From SIG480 sp045649265 (GTDB lineage Bacteria > Bacillota > Clostridia > Oscillospirales > JAAYXM01), in contig JAZRPO010000059.1 of assembly GCA_045649265.1 (NCBI GenBank), positions 1 through 64,000 on the forward strand: 64,000 bases of DNA. Direction: 5' to 3'. Every line of letters begins with the position of its first letter. Positions within the stretch are counted from its first letter, which is position 1. Below the pieces are notes generated by a model that saw only the letters and a program-made list of their open reading frames with translations, was not told where the DNA came from and made no database searches. Positions 9,522 to 17,174 of the stretch are shown here, one piece after another. A program made the position numbers and the translations under genes.

Positions 9522-10283
9522 ATGTTTTTTGATACGCATGCCCATCTTCACGACGAGGCATTCGCCGAGGACCTTGATGCTCTTTTTGATTCATTTAAGG
9601 ATTCAAAAGTGGCATATGTTTTAAATGCTGCGTGCAGCATCGCATCCTCCATCAAAACCACAGAGCTTTGCGAGAAATACGCTATCCTCTTTGGCTCTTG
9701 CGGAGTCCACCCCGATGCAGCAGAGAGCTTTGATGCAGCTTCTGTTGACACGCTCGCAAGCCTTTCAAAGCACCCAAAAATTTGTGCAATCGGCGAAACC
9801 GGGCTTGACTACTATTACGACGATGTTCCGCGAGACAAACAGAAGGTGGCCTTTGAAGCTCAGGCGTCACTTGCATATGAGCTCAAAATGCCGATTATAG
9901 TTCACGACAGAGACGCTCATGCAGATTGTCTTGCTGTTCTCAAAAAATTTCCCGGAATACAAGCTGTTTATCATTGCTTTTCCGGAAGCGTTGAATATGC
10001 AAGGGAGCTTGTGAAGCTCGGTTTTTTCTTTTCCTTTGGCGGAGCCGTCACTTTCAAAAACGCAAGGCGCGCGCCCGAGGTCTTGAAAAACATTCCGCAT
10101 GAACACGTAATGCTCGAAACGGATTGCCCGTACATGGCGCCCGTACCGTTTCGCGGAAAGCGAAACCACCCCGGGCTTATCCCTCACACAGCGGCAAAAA
10201 TCGCGGAGCTGTGGGGCACTTCTGCCGAAGAAGTCGGAAGAATTACAACAGAAAACGCACTTCGCTTTTTCAGGATAAAATAA
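9522..10283 (+). CDS. tatD: TatD-family metal-dependent deoxyribonuclease
   Basis: A TIM-barrel nuclease of 253 residues from the TatD/YcfH family, whose members degrade DNA with 3'-5' exonuclease activity. Motifs are FFDTHAHLHD (first metal pair), the GETGLDYYYD glutamate, PIIVHDRDAH, YHCFSG and LETDCPYMAP. All metal ligands are present. It starts 7 bases after the methyltransferase-like gene and is in the same operon. In many Firmicutes tatD lies near metS or rnmV; that context is absent here. Confidence 0.93.
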   Translation: MFFDTHAHLHDEAFAEDLDALFDSFKDSKVAYVLNAACSIASSIKTTELCEKYAILFGSCGVHPDAAESFDAASVDTLASLSKHPKICAIGETGLDYYYDDVPRDKQKVAFEAQASLAYELKMPIIVHDRDAHADCLAVLKKFPGIQAVYHCFSGSVEYARELVKLGFFFSFGGAVTFKNARRAPEVLKNIPHEHVMLETDCPYMAPVPFRGKRNHPGLIPHTAAKIAELWGTSAEEVGRITTENALRFFRIK

Positions 10284-10293
10284 AGGAGAAATT

Positions 10294-10845
10294 ATGTTAA
10301 ACCACTGGAAAAACTTTAAGTTTCGTATAGGAATGAGAAATATAAAAACGGCAATCTCGGCAACTCTTTGCGCGTTTGCCTATCTGCTTATTAACCGCGA
10401 TCCGACCTTTGCCTGCATAGGCGCGGTTTTCGGAACGGGAAGCGACATGGAGAACTCGTGGCTCAACGGCGGAAATCGCCTCTTTGGAACAATTATCGGC
10501 GGGTTTATCGGAATTCTTTTTTACCATATTTATATGAGAATATACCCTGACGGTGACCCTCAGAGACTTCTGATGCTCCTTTTCCTCTTTGTCGGAGTTG
10601 TTATCCTCATCATTGCGTGTCAGTTCTTCAAATGGCCTGGCGGAATCCAGCCGGGTGGAGTTATCCTGTGCATCATTCTCTTTACAAAATCAGGAGAAAA
10701 CTACATCCCCTATTCCTTAAACCGTATGCTCGACACAGCAGTCGGCGTTGTTGTTGCGCTTCTCATAAACCTTCTCTTCCCGAGAGAAAGGCTTGTTAAA
10801 ATTTTAAATGCCCTTAAACTAGGAAAAAAAGGCGAAAAGAACTAA
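10294..10845 (+). CDS. Aromatic acid exporter / FUSC-like inner-membrane protein
   Basis: A 183-residue membrane protein with about four to five hydrophobic segments (roughly residues 17-35, 60-78, 90-110, 118-130 and 140-160), resembling the N-terminal membrane half of the aromatic-acid-exporter family. A short basic C-terminus (KLGKKGEKN) follows. An AAGGAG ribosome site precedes the ATG. It is the last gene of the rpoD-downstream string. Its TAA stop forms the loop of the transcription terminator. No cytoplasmic C-terminal domain is present, so it is shorter than the well-known members. The transported substrate is unknown. Confidence 0.75.
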   Translation: MLNHWKNFKFRIGMRNIKTAISATLCAFAYLLINRDPTFACIGAVFGTGSDMENSWLNGGNRLFGTIIGGFIGILFYHIYMRIYPDGDPQRLLMLLFLFVGVVILIIACQFFKWPGGIQPGGVILCIILFTKSGENYIPYSLNRMLDTAVGVVVALLINLLFPRERLVKILNALKLGKKGEKN

Positions 10846-10862
10846 GTTCTTTTCGCCTTTTT
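10826..10862 (+). terminator. Intrinsic terminator whose loop is the preceding gene's stop codon
   Basis: A perfect 17-bp inverted repeat (AAAAAGGCGAAAAGAAC and its complement) is separated by the three bases TAA, which are the stop codon of the gene ending at 10845. The 3' arm ends in TTTTT. It should end the rpoD-downstream transcript. The stem's A/T-rich base also provides a T-run in the other direction for minus-strand transcripts. Confidence 0.92.
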
Positions 10863-10868
10863 GTTGTA

Positions 10869-10955
10869 TTAAATTTTAAGCCTGTCGCGGACTTTCGTCG
10901 TATCAAATGCGGATGCAACTGCTATAAATGCGGCAAGGAGCGCTGCCATTATCAT
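10869..10955 (-). CDS. Possible 28-residue hydrophobic peptide
   Basis: A short minus-strand frame encodes a peptide with a continuous hydrophobic core (MAALLAAFIAVASAF) followed by a charged tail. It lies 45 bases downstream of the pyridoxal kinase stop and upstream of the bidirectional terminator. No good ribosome site lies within 12 bases of the ATG; the nearest purine run is about 17 bases away. It may be a small membrane peptide or simply non-coding 3' sequence. Evidence is only the hydrophobic composition and position. Confidence 0.25.
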   Translation of the reverse strand: MIMAALLAAFIAVASAFDTTKVRDRLKI

Positions 10956-10999
10956 TCTTTTTGTTTTGTGGCTACTCCCATTGAAAACCTCTTCTGCAT

Positions 11000-11833
11000 T
11001 TATATTTTTTTCAGAATCGGCTCAAAGGCTATGCCATCTGTTTGAGAAACCCCAAGCTCAGCCGACAGCTTTGCTGCGCGGCATATAAACTCTGTAGCAA
11101 TTCTGACTGCTTTTTTTATTGACTTTCCTTTGAGGACTTCCCCAAAAACGATTGATGCAAAAAGGTCGCCTGTGCCGCAAAACTGCCCTGCAACGCATGG
11201 AGACGAATGTGAAAACACTTCTCCGCTTGCGCTGTCGCAGATTATATTTGAGACACGATTTTCATGGTAAATCCCGGTTATAACGGCACAGCCTGCGCCA
11301 AGCTGCGTAAGGTGAAGCGCAAGAGAAAAAAGCTTTTCTTCATCTGCACATTTCATCTCGGAATAATCGCAATCGGCAAGAAAGCATGCTTCGGTCAGGT
11401 TCGGAGTTATAATATCTGCCTCACGGATAAGGTCACGCATTCTCCTGACGAGCCCCTCCGTATATGTGGGGTAAAGCGCGCCATCATCACCCATGACGGG
11501 GTCAACGAAAAGCATGGTTTTCTCTTTTCTGTTCTTTTTTATAAACTCGGAAATGATATCAACTTGCTCCTCACTTCCGATAAAGCCTGTGTATATCCCG
11601 TCAAACAAAAGAGCATGCCTTTCCCATGCCGAAAAGTATTTCTCCATACCGGCTGTCAGGTCTGAAAAATAGTAATCCTCAAACCCCGTGTGATTTGAAA
11701 GGACTGCCGTCGGTGCTGGAAGCACTCTGATACCGATTGCGCTCATAACAGGAATCGTGACATTGAGCGCACATCTTCCGAAACCCGACAAGTCATTTAC
11801 AACTGCGCAATTTTTGAGTTTCTTTGTATTCAT
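11000..11833 (-). CDS. pdxK: Pyridoxal/pyridoxamine kinase (PdxK/PdxY type)
   Basis: This ribokinase-fold enzyme phosphorylates pyridoxal-type B6 vitamers to make PLP. The match is the N-terminal VVNDLSGFGRCALNVT, the substrate loop LPAPTAVLSNHTGF, the FVDPVMGDDG segment, DIITPNLTEA, and the GTGDLFAS anion-hole and catalytic-Asp motif near the end. An upstream in-frame TTG or similar would add 8 residues. I chose the ATG at 11833 because AAAGGTGG lies 9 bases before it, giving 277 residues. It follows the TrpB-like gene by 24 bases, so a PLP-making kinase is cotranscribed with a PLP enzyme under the same T-box. Confidence 0.9.
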   Translation of the reverse strand: MNTKKLKNCAVVNDLSGFGRCALNVTIPVMSAIGIRVLPAPTAVLSNHTGFEDYYFSDLTAGMEKYFSAWERHALLFDGIYTGFIGSEEQVDIISEFIKKNRKEKTMLFVDPVMGDDGALYPTYTEGLVRRMRDLIREADIITPNLTEACFLADCDYSEMKCADEEKLFSLALHLTQLGAGCAVITGIYHENRVSNIICDSASGEVFSHSSPCVAGQFCGTGDLFASIVFGEVLKGKSIKKAVRIATEFICRAAKLSAELGVSQTDGIAFEPILKKI

Positions 11834-11857
11834 TTGTCGGGCCACCTTTCTCCGCAA

Positions 11858-13231
11858 TCAATTAATTTCCGGAAACGATGCAAAGCTCTTCTGAAGTTCT
11901 TCCTCACTCGGAACATAGGTTCCAAGTTCTCCGTTGTGGAATTTTTCATATGCATACATATCAAAATATCCGGTACCTGTGAGCCCGAAAACAATCGTCT
12001 TTTCCTCGCCGGTTTCCTTGCACTTCATAGCCTCGTCAATCGCAACCTTTATAGCGTGTGCGCTCTCCGGAGCCGGAAGAATTCCCTCTACTCTTGCAAA
12101 CGCCTCAGCCGCAGTGAATATGTCCTGCTGCGAAACGGTTGTAGCCTCCATTAACCCCTGATTGTAGAGCTCAGAGAGAGTCGAGTTCATTCCATGGTAT
12201 CTGAGCCCTCCTGCATGGGTTGCTGCTGGGATAAATCCGCTTCCGAGGGTATACATTTTGGAAAGCGGGCAGACTTTTCCTGTGTCGCAGTAGTCATAAG
12301 CATACCTGCCACGTGTAAGGCTCGGGCACGACTGCGGCTCTACCGCAATGAATCTGTAATCACGCTCGCCGCGAAGCTTCTCACCCATAAACGGAGCAAT
12401 CAGACCGCCGAGGTTTGATCCACCGCCTGCGCAACCTATGATTATATCCGCCTTTTCGTTGTATCTGTCGAGAGCTGTCTTCGTTTCAAGCCCTATAACC
12501 GACTGATGCAGCATAACCTGATTGAGAACACTTCCAAGAACGTAGCGGTAACCCTCGTTCTTTCCTGCCGCCTCAACGGCCTCTGAAATTGCACAGCCAA
12601 GGCTTCCTGTTGTGCCCGGATGCTCTGCAAGAATTTTCTTTCCGACCTCTGTTTCCATAGACGGAGAGGGTGTGACCGTAGCGCCGTATGTCCTCATAAC
12701 CTCGCGGCGGAAGGGCTTCTGCTCATATGAGCATTTTACCATATAAACCTTACAATCAAGGCCGAAGTATGAGCACGCCATCGAAAGTGCAGTTCCCCAC
12801 TGACCTGCCCCTGTTTCGGTAGTGACTCCTGAAAGCCCCTGCTCCTTTGCATAGTACGCCTGAGCAATCGCCGAGTTGAGCTTGTGGCTTCCGCTCGTGT
12901 TGTTGCCCTCAAACTTGTAATAAATCTTTGCCGGAGTCTGAAGCTTTTCTTCAAGGCAATATGCACGGACAAGGGGAGATGGGCGGTACATCTTGTAAAA
13001 ATCTCTGACTTTCTGCGGAATCTCTATATTTGCATTCTCGTCATCAAGCTCCTGACGAACAAGCTCTTCGCAGAAAACCTCTGACAGCTTTTCGGCTGTT
13101 ATGGGCTTTTTCGTTTCGGGGTCAAGAAGCGGTGCGGGCTTTTGCTTCATGTCCGCACGAAGGTTATACCAGAACTTCGGCATCTCCGATTCTTCAAGGT
13201 AAATTTTATAAGGAATTTTTTCGTTTGCCAT
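11858..13231 (-). CDS. trpB2: TrpB-like PLP-dependent enzyme (TrpB2-type tryptophan synthase beta)
   Basis: A 457-residue fold-type II PLP enzyme of the TrpB2 branch, longer than standard TrpB (about 400). The PLP lysine lies in EGNNTSGSHKLNSA. ETGAGQWGTALSMAC is the family's second motif. The phosphate-binding glycine loop is GCAGGGSNLGG, and the C-terminal FGLTGTGYFD motif is present. No trpA or other trp gene is adjacent. TrpB2 proteins condense indole with serine or phosphoserine, often salvaging indole. A strong AAAGGAG ribosome site precedes the ATG. A Trp-type T-box leader and an excellent sigma-A promoter lie upstream, so expression should rise when tRNA-Trp is uncharged. Confidence 0.93.
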   Translation of the reverse strand: MANEKIPYKIYLEESEMPKFWYNLRADMKQKPAPLLDPETKKPITAEKLSEVFCEELVRQELDDENANIEIPQKVRDFYKMYRPSPLVRAYCLEEKLQTPAKIYYKFEGNNTSGSHKLNSAIAQAYYAKEQGLSGVTTETGAGQWGTALSMACSYFGLDCKVYMVKCSYEQKPFRREVMRTYGATVTPSPSMETEVGKKILAEHPGTTGSLGCAISEAVEAAGKNEGYRYVLGSVLNQVMLHQSVIGLETKTALDRYNEKADIIIGCAGGGSNLGGLIAPFMGEKLRGERDYRFIAVEPQSCPSLTRGRYAYDYCDTGKVCPLSKMYTLGSGFIPAATHAGGLRYHGMNSTLSELYNQGLMEATTVSQQDIFTAAEAFARVEGILPAPESAHAIKVAIDEAMKCKETGEEKTIVFGLTGTGYFDMYAYEKFHNGELGTYVPSEEELQKSFASFPEIN

Positions 13232-13263
13232 GGTTTTGTCTCCTTTCGTTTTTTAGGGACGGA

Positions 13264-13540
13264 AAAAAGAAAATCCTGTCCCAGAGCATTTGCTGGGACA
13301 GGATAGAAAAACAAATCCTGCGGTGCCACCCGGCTTGACGCAAAAGATGCGCCCACTTTTCGCATACTGACATATGCAGACCTTTTTTTACGGAGAGCCA
13401 CACTCCGTCTCACATACTCGAAAAAATCTTTCTGATCGCCCTCGGAAGCCCATTCAACCCTGCTCTTTCTGCCGCAATCACACCATCTGCGACTCTCTTT
13501 AAGAAAGGAAACAAGACCTACTTACTCTTCCTCACCAGTT
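13264..13540 (-). promoter_or_regulatory. T-box riboswitch leader, predicted tryptophan specificity
   Basis: Read on the minus strand, this leader has the stem I base GGAAG...CTTCC, an AGTAAGTAGG segment, AAAGAGAG, and a specifier region TTGAATGGGCTTCC in which the TGG before the closing stem fits the Trp codon. The T-box core CCGGGTGGCACCGCAGG is at 13316-13338. Its bulge reads TGGC, complementary to a G discriminator plus CCA, as expected for tRNA-Trp. A terminator hairpin (13273-13304, 12-bp stem, then a T-rich tail) follows and overlaps the antiterminator pairing. This is established T-box logic; the specificity is inferred from position. Confidence 0.93.
13273..13304 (-). terminator. T-box leader terminator hairpin
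   Basis: On the minus strand ATCCTGTCCCAG pairs with CTGGGACAGGAT over 12 perfect base pairs with an 8-base loop, followed by TTTCTTTTTT. It is the conditional terminator of the T-box upstream of the TrpB-like gene. Confidence 0.92.
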
Positions 13541-13546
13541 TAGGTT

Positions 13547-13575
13547 ATTATATCACTCTGAAAAAACAGTGTCAA
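13547..13575 (-). promoter_or_regulatory. Sigma-A promoter of the T-box / TrpB-like operon
   Basis: Minus-strand TTGACA (13570-13575), a 17-base spacer and TATAAT (13547-13552) form a perfect consensus promoter. The start should fall near 13540, at the 5' end of the T-box. Confidence 0.9.
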
Positions 13576-13612
13576 GCATTTTTTCTTTTTGACCTTTTGT
13601 AAATAAATTTCA

Positions 13613-13641
13613 TTGTATTTCCCCCGGAAAAGTGGTATGAT
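13613..13641 (+). promoter_or_regulatory. Probable promoter of the hemolysin III-family gene
   Basis: TTGTAT at 13613-13618, a 17-base spacer and TATGAT at 13636-13641 lie 29 bases before the chosen ATG. It diverges from the T-box promoter, with about 37 bases between the two -35 boxes. Confidence 0.6.
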
Positions 13642-13669
13642 AAAGAAAAGCAAACAGGGGTGTACAAAT

Positions 13670-14329
13670 ATGGACAGGAGAAAAAAGCTCGGGCTTCCGG
13701 AATATACTCTCGGAGAAGAGCTTGTAAATTCAATTTCACATGGTTGCGGTGCTGTATTCGGAATTGTTGCACTCGTTCTGTGCATCGTTTTTTCCGCCAA
13801 AAGTGGAGACGCCTGGAAGATTGTCAGCAGCTCGGTTTACGGTGCATCAATGATTCTTCTGTACACTGTCTCAACTATTTACCACGCCCTTGGCATAAAC
13901 CGTGCGAAACGCGTTTTCAGAACGCTTGACCACTGTACTATATATTTTCTGATAGCGGGAACCTATACCCCCTATACTCTTGTTTCCATGCGTGGCCCGG
14001 TAGGCTTCTGGGTTTTCGGGATTATCTGGGCGGCGGCAGCTTGCGGAATTGCTCTTAACGCTGTGAACGTTCATAAATTCCGTATTGTTTCTATGATCCT
14101 CTACATTGCCATGGGCTGGGCGGTCGTTTTTTCCGCCAAAACTCTCTTTGCGACAGTTCCGCTACCGGGAATAATTCTTCTCATTTCAGGCGGTGTCCTC
14201 TATACAATCGGAGCTGTTCTTTACGGAATCGGCAAAACAAAAAAATATATGCATTCCGTTTTCCATTTTCTTGCGCTCGGCGGAAGTGTGTGCCACTTTA
14301 TCTCAATTTTTGCCTTTGTTATTCTATAA
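13670..14329 (+). CDS. trhA: Hemolysin III / TrhA family seven-helix membrane protein
   Basis: A polytopic membrane protein of the hemolysin III/PAQR superfamily. The signature is an N-terminal Glu/His set (GEELVNSISHGCGAVFG), then STIYHAL after helix 2 or 3 and DHCTIYFLIAGTYTPY. The C-terminal HSVFHFLALGGSVCHF histidines complete the presumed metal site. About seven hydrophobic segments are visible. An upstream in-frame ATG (13613) overlaps the promoter. The ATG at 13670 follows AGGGGTG with good spacing and gives 219 residues. It ends convergently with the gene on the other strand, overlapping it by 11 bases. Members are linked to membrane-fluidity control in Bacillus. Confidence 0.9.
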   Translation: MDRRKKLGLPEYTLGEELVNSISHGCGAVFGIVALVLCIVFSAKSGDAWKIVSSSVYGASMILLYTVSTIYHALGINRAKRVFRTLDHCTIYFLIAGTYTPYTLVSMRGPVGFWVFGIIWAAAACGIALNAVNVHKFRIVSMILYIAMGWAVVFSAKTLFATVPLPGIILLISGGVLYTIGAVLYGIGKTKKYMHSVFHFLALGGSVCHFISIFAFVIL

Positions 14330-14723
14330 CATCAACGCTTATGTTCGCTATTCCGTTTTGCTCAAACTCGCGCAGATAGATTTCCTTGCGCACAGGGATT
14401 TCCTCGGCATCGACTTCTCCCTGCGCGGCATCGCGGTGAGCAAGCTCCTCGGCAAGAATTTCGAAAAACAGGGCATCCTCATAATCCATGATTGCCTCGT
14501 GAATTCCGCCCTCAGAAAACGCAGTTGACGGAAGATATCCCTCCTCCGCAAGCTGACACAAGGGCTCCATACCGCAACGCATACACTGCGAAAAAACATG
14601 GCTTTCAACGCGGTCAAAATCGGGAATTCTGTCGTTTCCGCGCGTAGAGTTCAAAACCCAGTTTCCTATATACACAAGGTCTAAAAGTCTTCTGAACTGT
14701 TTTGTTGTAAATTCAATCTGCAT
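14319..14723 (-). CDS. Uncharacterised small acidic protein
   Basis: I do not recognise this 134-residue protein. It begins MQIEFTTKQFRRLLDLVYIGNWVLNS. A Cys pair lies in SQCMRCGMEPLC (CxxC with a third Cys 6 residues on). A strongly acidic central helix (AIMDYEDALFFEILAEELAHRDAA) follows. It has no signal peptide or membrane segment. It stands alone between convergent trhA and divergent ddl. A minus-strand TATAAT-like box (within 14755-14762) could drive it. The composition and stop-free frame argue for a real gene; the function is unknown. Confidence 0.7.
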   Translation of the reverse strand: MQIEFTTKQFRRLLDLVYIGNWVLNSTRGNDRIPDFDRVESHVFSQCMRCGMEPLCQLAEEGYLPSTAFSEGGIHEAIMDYEDALFFEILAEELAHRDAAQGEVDAEEIPVRKEIYLREFEQNGIANISVDVIE

Positions 14724-14833
14724 TTTGTTTCACCATCCATTTAATACTATTCAATTATACAACATATGTTTTCTCTTTTCCACATATAAATTAACAGGTT
14801 AGTTTTATCAAATAAATCGGAGTTGTTTTTAAT

Positions 14834-15886
14834 ATGAGCAAATTGAATCTTGCTATCCTTTTCGGTGGCGCATCAAGTGAACATGAAGTTTCTCTCCGCT
14901 CTGCTGCAAGCGTTCTTTCAAATCTTGACACCGAAAAATATAATATCTCCGTCGTCGGCATAACGCGCGAAGGCGAATGGTATTATCTCCCGAAAATCAC
15001 ACCTGAGATTATCCAAAAAAACCTTTGGCAAAATCAGGATAAACTTGAATGTACACTATCTCTCAGCCGCAAGAGCCCGGGGCTTTTTATATTTGAAACC
15101 GGGCAGAGGCTGCCCATTGATGTTATCTTTCCCGTTATGCACGGAGAAAATGCTGAGGACGGGCGCCTTCAAGGAGCTTGCGAGCTTGCAGGGATTCCTT
15201 GTGCGGGGCCGGGCTGTGCATCAAGCGTCATTGCTATGGACAAATCGCTTACAAAGCTTGTTGCGGCAACAACCGGAGTTTTGCAGGCTGATTGGTTAAC
15301 TGTTACCTCGTCTGAGCTGAACAATAAGGACATTGTCTCTCTCGTTGAGAATAAATTTGAATATCCCGTTTTTGTCAAACCTGCGGGGACCGGCTCATCT
15401 GTAGGGGCATCCAAGGCAAGCAACCGCGCCGAGCTCTCCGCCGCGCTTGCAGAAGCTCTGAAATACGGCGGCAAGGCTCTTGTTGAAGAGTTTATTCCCG
15501 CCCGCGAAATCGAAACCGCCGCGCTTGGTAACGACAATGTTTCAATCTCTGTCTGCGGCGAAGTCCTCTCTGCTACCGAAACGTATTCATACGAATCGAA
15601 ATATATAAACAGCTCATCAAAAACTGTTATTCCGGCGGACCTTCCATGTGATATGTCCGAAAAAATCCGGGGCTTTGCAGAAAAAATTTATCGTGCTTGC
15701 CTATGCCGCGGTATGTCGCGTGTTGACTTTTTTATACATAAAACCACCGGTGAAATTTATTTTAACGAGATAAACACAATCCCCGGTTTTACAAACATAA
15801 GTATGTATTCAAAGCTTTTTGAGGCATGCGGAATCGGCTTTTCTGAGCTTCTCGATAACATTATTAACTGTGCTATGGAGGAATAA
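14834..15886 (+). CDS. ddl: D-alanine--D-alanine ligase
   Basis: An ATP-grasp ligase that makes the D-Ala-D-Ala dipeptide of peptidoglycan, 350 residues. Motifs are GGASSEHEVSLRSA at the start, FPVMHGENAEDGRLQG, DKSLTKLVAATTGV, the ATP loop PVFVKPAGTGSSVGAS, and the metal-binding NEINTIPGFTNISMYSKL. This last segment reads SMYSK; Tyr or Phe at the nearby specificity loop distinguishes D-Ala from D-lactate ligases, and I cannot decide that here without an alignment. The next gene, glutamate racemase, starts 2 bases after the stop, so two D-amino-acid supply steps are co-expressed. Confidence 0.95.
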   Translation: MSKLNLAILFGGASSEHEVSLRSAASVLSNLDTEKYNISVVGITREGEWYYLPKITPEIIQKNLWQNQDKLECTLSLSRKSPGLFIFETGQRLPIDVIFPVMHGENAEDGRLQGACELAGIPCAGPGCASSVIAMDKSLTKLVAATTGVLQADWLTVTSSELNNKDIVSLVENKFEYPVFVKPAGTGSSVGASKASNRAELSAALAEALKYGGKALVEEFIPAREIETAALGNDNVSISVCGEVLSATETYSYESKYINSSSKTVIPADLPCDMSEKIRGFAEKIYRACLCRGMSRVDFFIHKTTGEIYFNEINTIPGFTNISMYSKLFEACGIGFSELLDNIINCAMEE

Positions 15887-15888
15887 TT

Positions 15889-16692
15889 ATGGGTTTGCGT
15901 CCCATTGGCGTTTTTGATTCAGGTCTTGGCGGTCTCACAGCGGTTTCAGAAATAATGCGCCTTCTTCCCGGAGAAAATATAGTTTACTTCGGCGATACGG
16001 CGAGAGTTCCTTACGGAAACCGCTCTACAGAAACGATAACTCGCTATGCCCGGGAAGATATTGAGTTTCTGCGTTCATTTGATATTAAGGCAATAGTTAT
16101 GGCATGCGGAACCGTCAGCTCCGTATCTCTTCCTGAAATTGAAAAGGACTATGATATACCTATGTTCGGGGTCGTTAAGCCTGCGGCAGCGGCTGCCGCC
16201 GGAACGACAAAAAACAAAAAAGTCGGAATCATCGGAACGTCTGCAACCATAAACAGCCATTCTTATGAGAGGGAAATTAAAAATTTGCTTCCCGAAGCCG
16301 AGTTTTTTTGCGCTGCGTGCCCATTGCTTGTCCCTCTCGTCGAAAACGGAAGAACAAAGAGCGACGATGTAATTATAATGACAATGGTGCGTGAATATCT
16401 CATGCCTCTCAAAGAGAAGAATATTGATACATTGATAATGGGCTGCACCCACTACCCCATCATCGAGGAAGCTATCCGAAACTTTATCGGGGCAGACGTT
16501 GCCCTCATAAACCCCGGTCTTGAAGTAGCAAAGATGTTAAAAGCCGATACAAGCATTGTGAAAAACGATGCCGACCGCGGTGAATATAAGTTTTTTGTTT
16601 CTGACGACGTTTGCAGCTTCTCTGAGCACGCATCTGCCTTTCTCGGCGGTGCGCTTTGCGGAGATGTAATGCTTGGTCGTGCAGGAAGCTGA
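15889..16692 (+). CDS. murI: Glutamate racemase
   Basis: Supplies D-glutamate for peptidoglycan; cofactor-independent two-cysteine racemase, 267 residues. Visible motifs are IGVFDSGLGGLTAVSEI, FGDTARVPYG, the first catalytic Cys in IVMACGTVSS and the second in IMGCTHYPII. In most racemases the first motif reads ACNT; here it reads ACGT, so a usually conserved Asn is Gly. Everything else is typical. It lies in an operon between ddl and a DUF1934 gene. Confidence 0.92.
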   Translation: MGLRPIGVFDSGLGGLTAVSEIMRLLPGENIVYFGDTARVPYGNRSTETITRYAREDIEFLRSFDIKAIVMACGTVSSVSLPEIEKDYDIPMFGVVKPAAAAAAGTTKNKKVGIIGTSATINSHSYEREIKNLLPEAEFFCAACPLLVPLVENGRTKSDDVIIMTMVREYLMPLKEKNIDTLIMGCTHYPIIEEAIRNFIGADVALINPGLEVAKMLKADTSIVKNDADRGEYKFFVSDDVCSFSEHASAFLGGALCGDVMLGRAGS

Positions 16693-16712
16693 GTTTTTTT
16701 ACGGAGGAAAAT

Positions 16713-17147
16713 ATGAAAAAGGATGTTATAATAACCATTCGCGGTCTCCAAAGCTTTGAGGACAGCGGGGATGACAGTGTTGAGCTTGTGACAAGCGGCA
16801 GGTTCTATGAAAAGAACGGAAGCTATTATGTTTCATATAAAGAAAGTGAGCTCACAGGCCTTGGAGATACTACAACAACCGTAAAAATTGAAAAAAACAA
16901 AGTTAGCGTTATCCGCTTCGGTGAGCTTGAAACCCACCTTATTTTTGAAGAGGGAAAAAAGCATATTTCATACTATGATATGGGTTTTGGCGCTCTCACC
17001 GTCGGGATAAGCACAAAAAGCATTGAAAAATCTCTCTCGGAAAACGGCGGCAGAATGAAAATTGACTATGCAATGGAAATCAATAACGCCGTTGCAGGAG
17101 AAAGCGCCTTGTGCATGGATATCAAAGCTACCGGCATTTCAAACTAA
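16713..17147 (+). CDS. DUF1934 (YwiB-like) beta-barrel protein
   Basis: A 144-residue protein of the YwiB/DUF1934 family, a calycin-like barrel. It begins MKKDVIITIRGLQSFEDS and has the family pattern of alternating beta strands with a YYVSYKESELTGLGDTTT core. The frame is open upstream to 16656, but the ATG at 16713 follows ACGGAGGAAA. No biochemical role is established. It follows murI by 20 bases and precedes an S41 protease gene. Confidence 0.85.
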   Translation: MKKDVIITIRGLQSFEDSGDDSVELVTSGRFYEKNGSYYVSYKESELTGLGDTTTTVKIEKNKVSVIRFGELETHLIFEEGKKHISYYDMGFGALTVGISTKSIEKSLSENGGRMKIDYAMEINNAVAGESALCMDIKATGISN

Positions 17148-17174
17148 TGATTTTTTTAAACGGAGGAAAAACAA

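Noticed and set aside
13613..13669. 19-codon N-terminal extension of the hemolysin III-family protein
   Set aside because: It overlaps the likely promoter and has no ribosome site; the ATG at 13670 is better placed.
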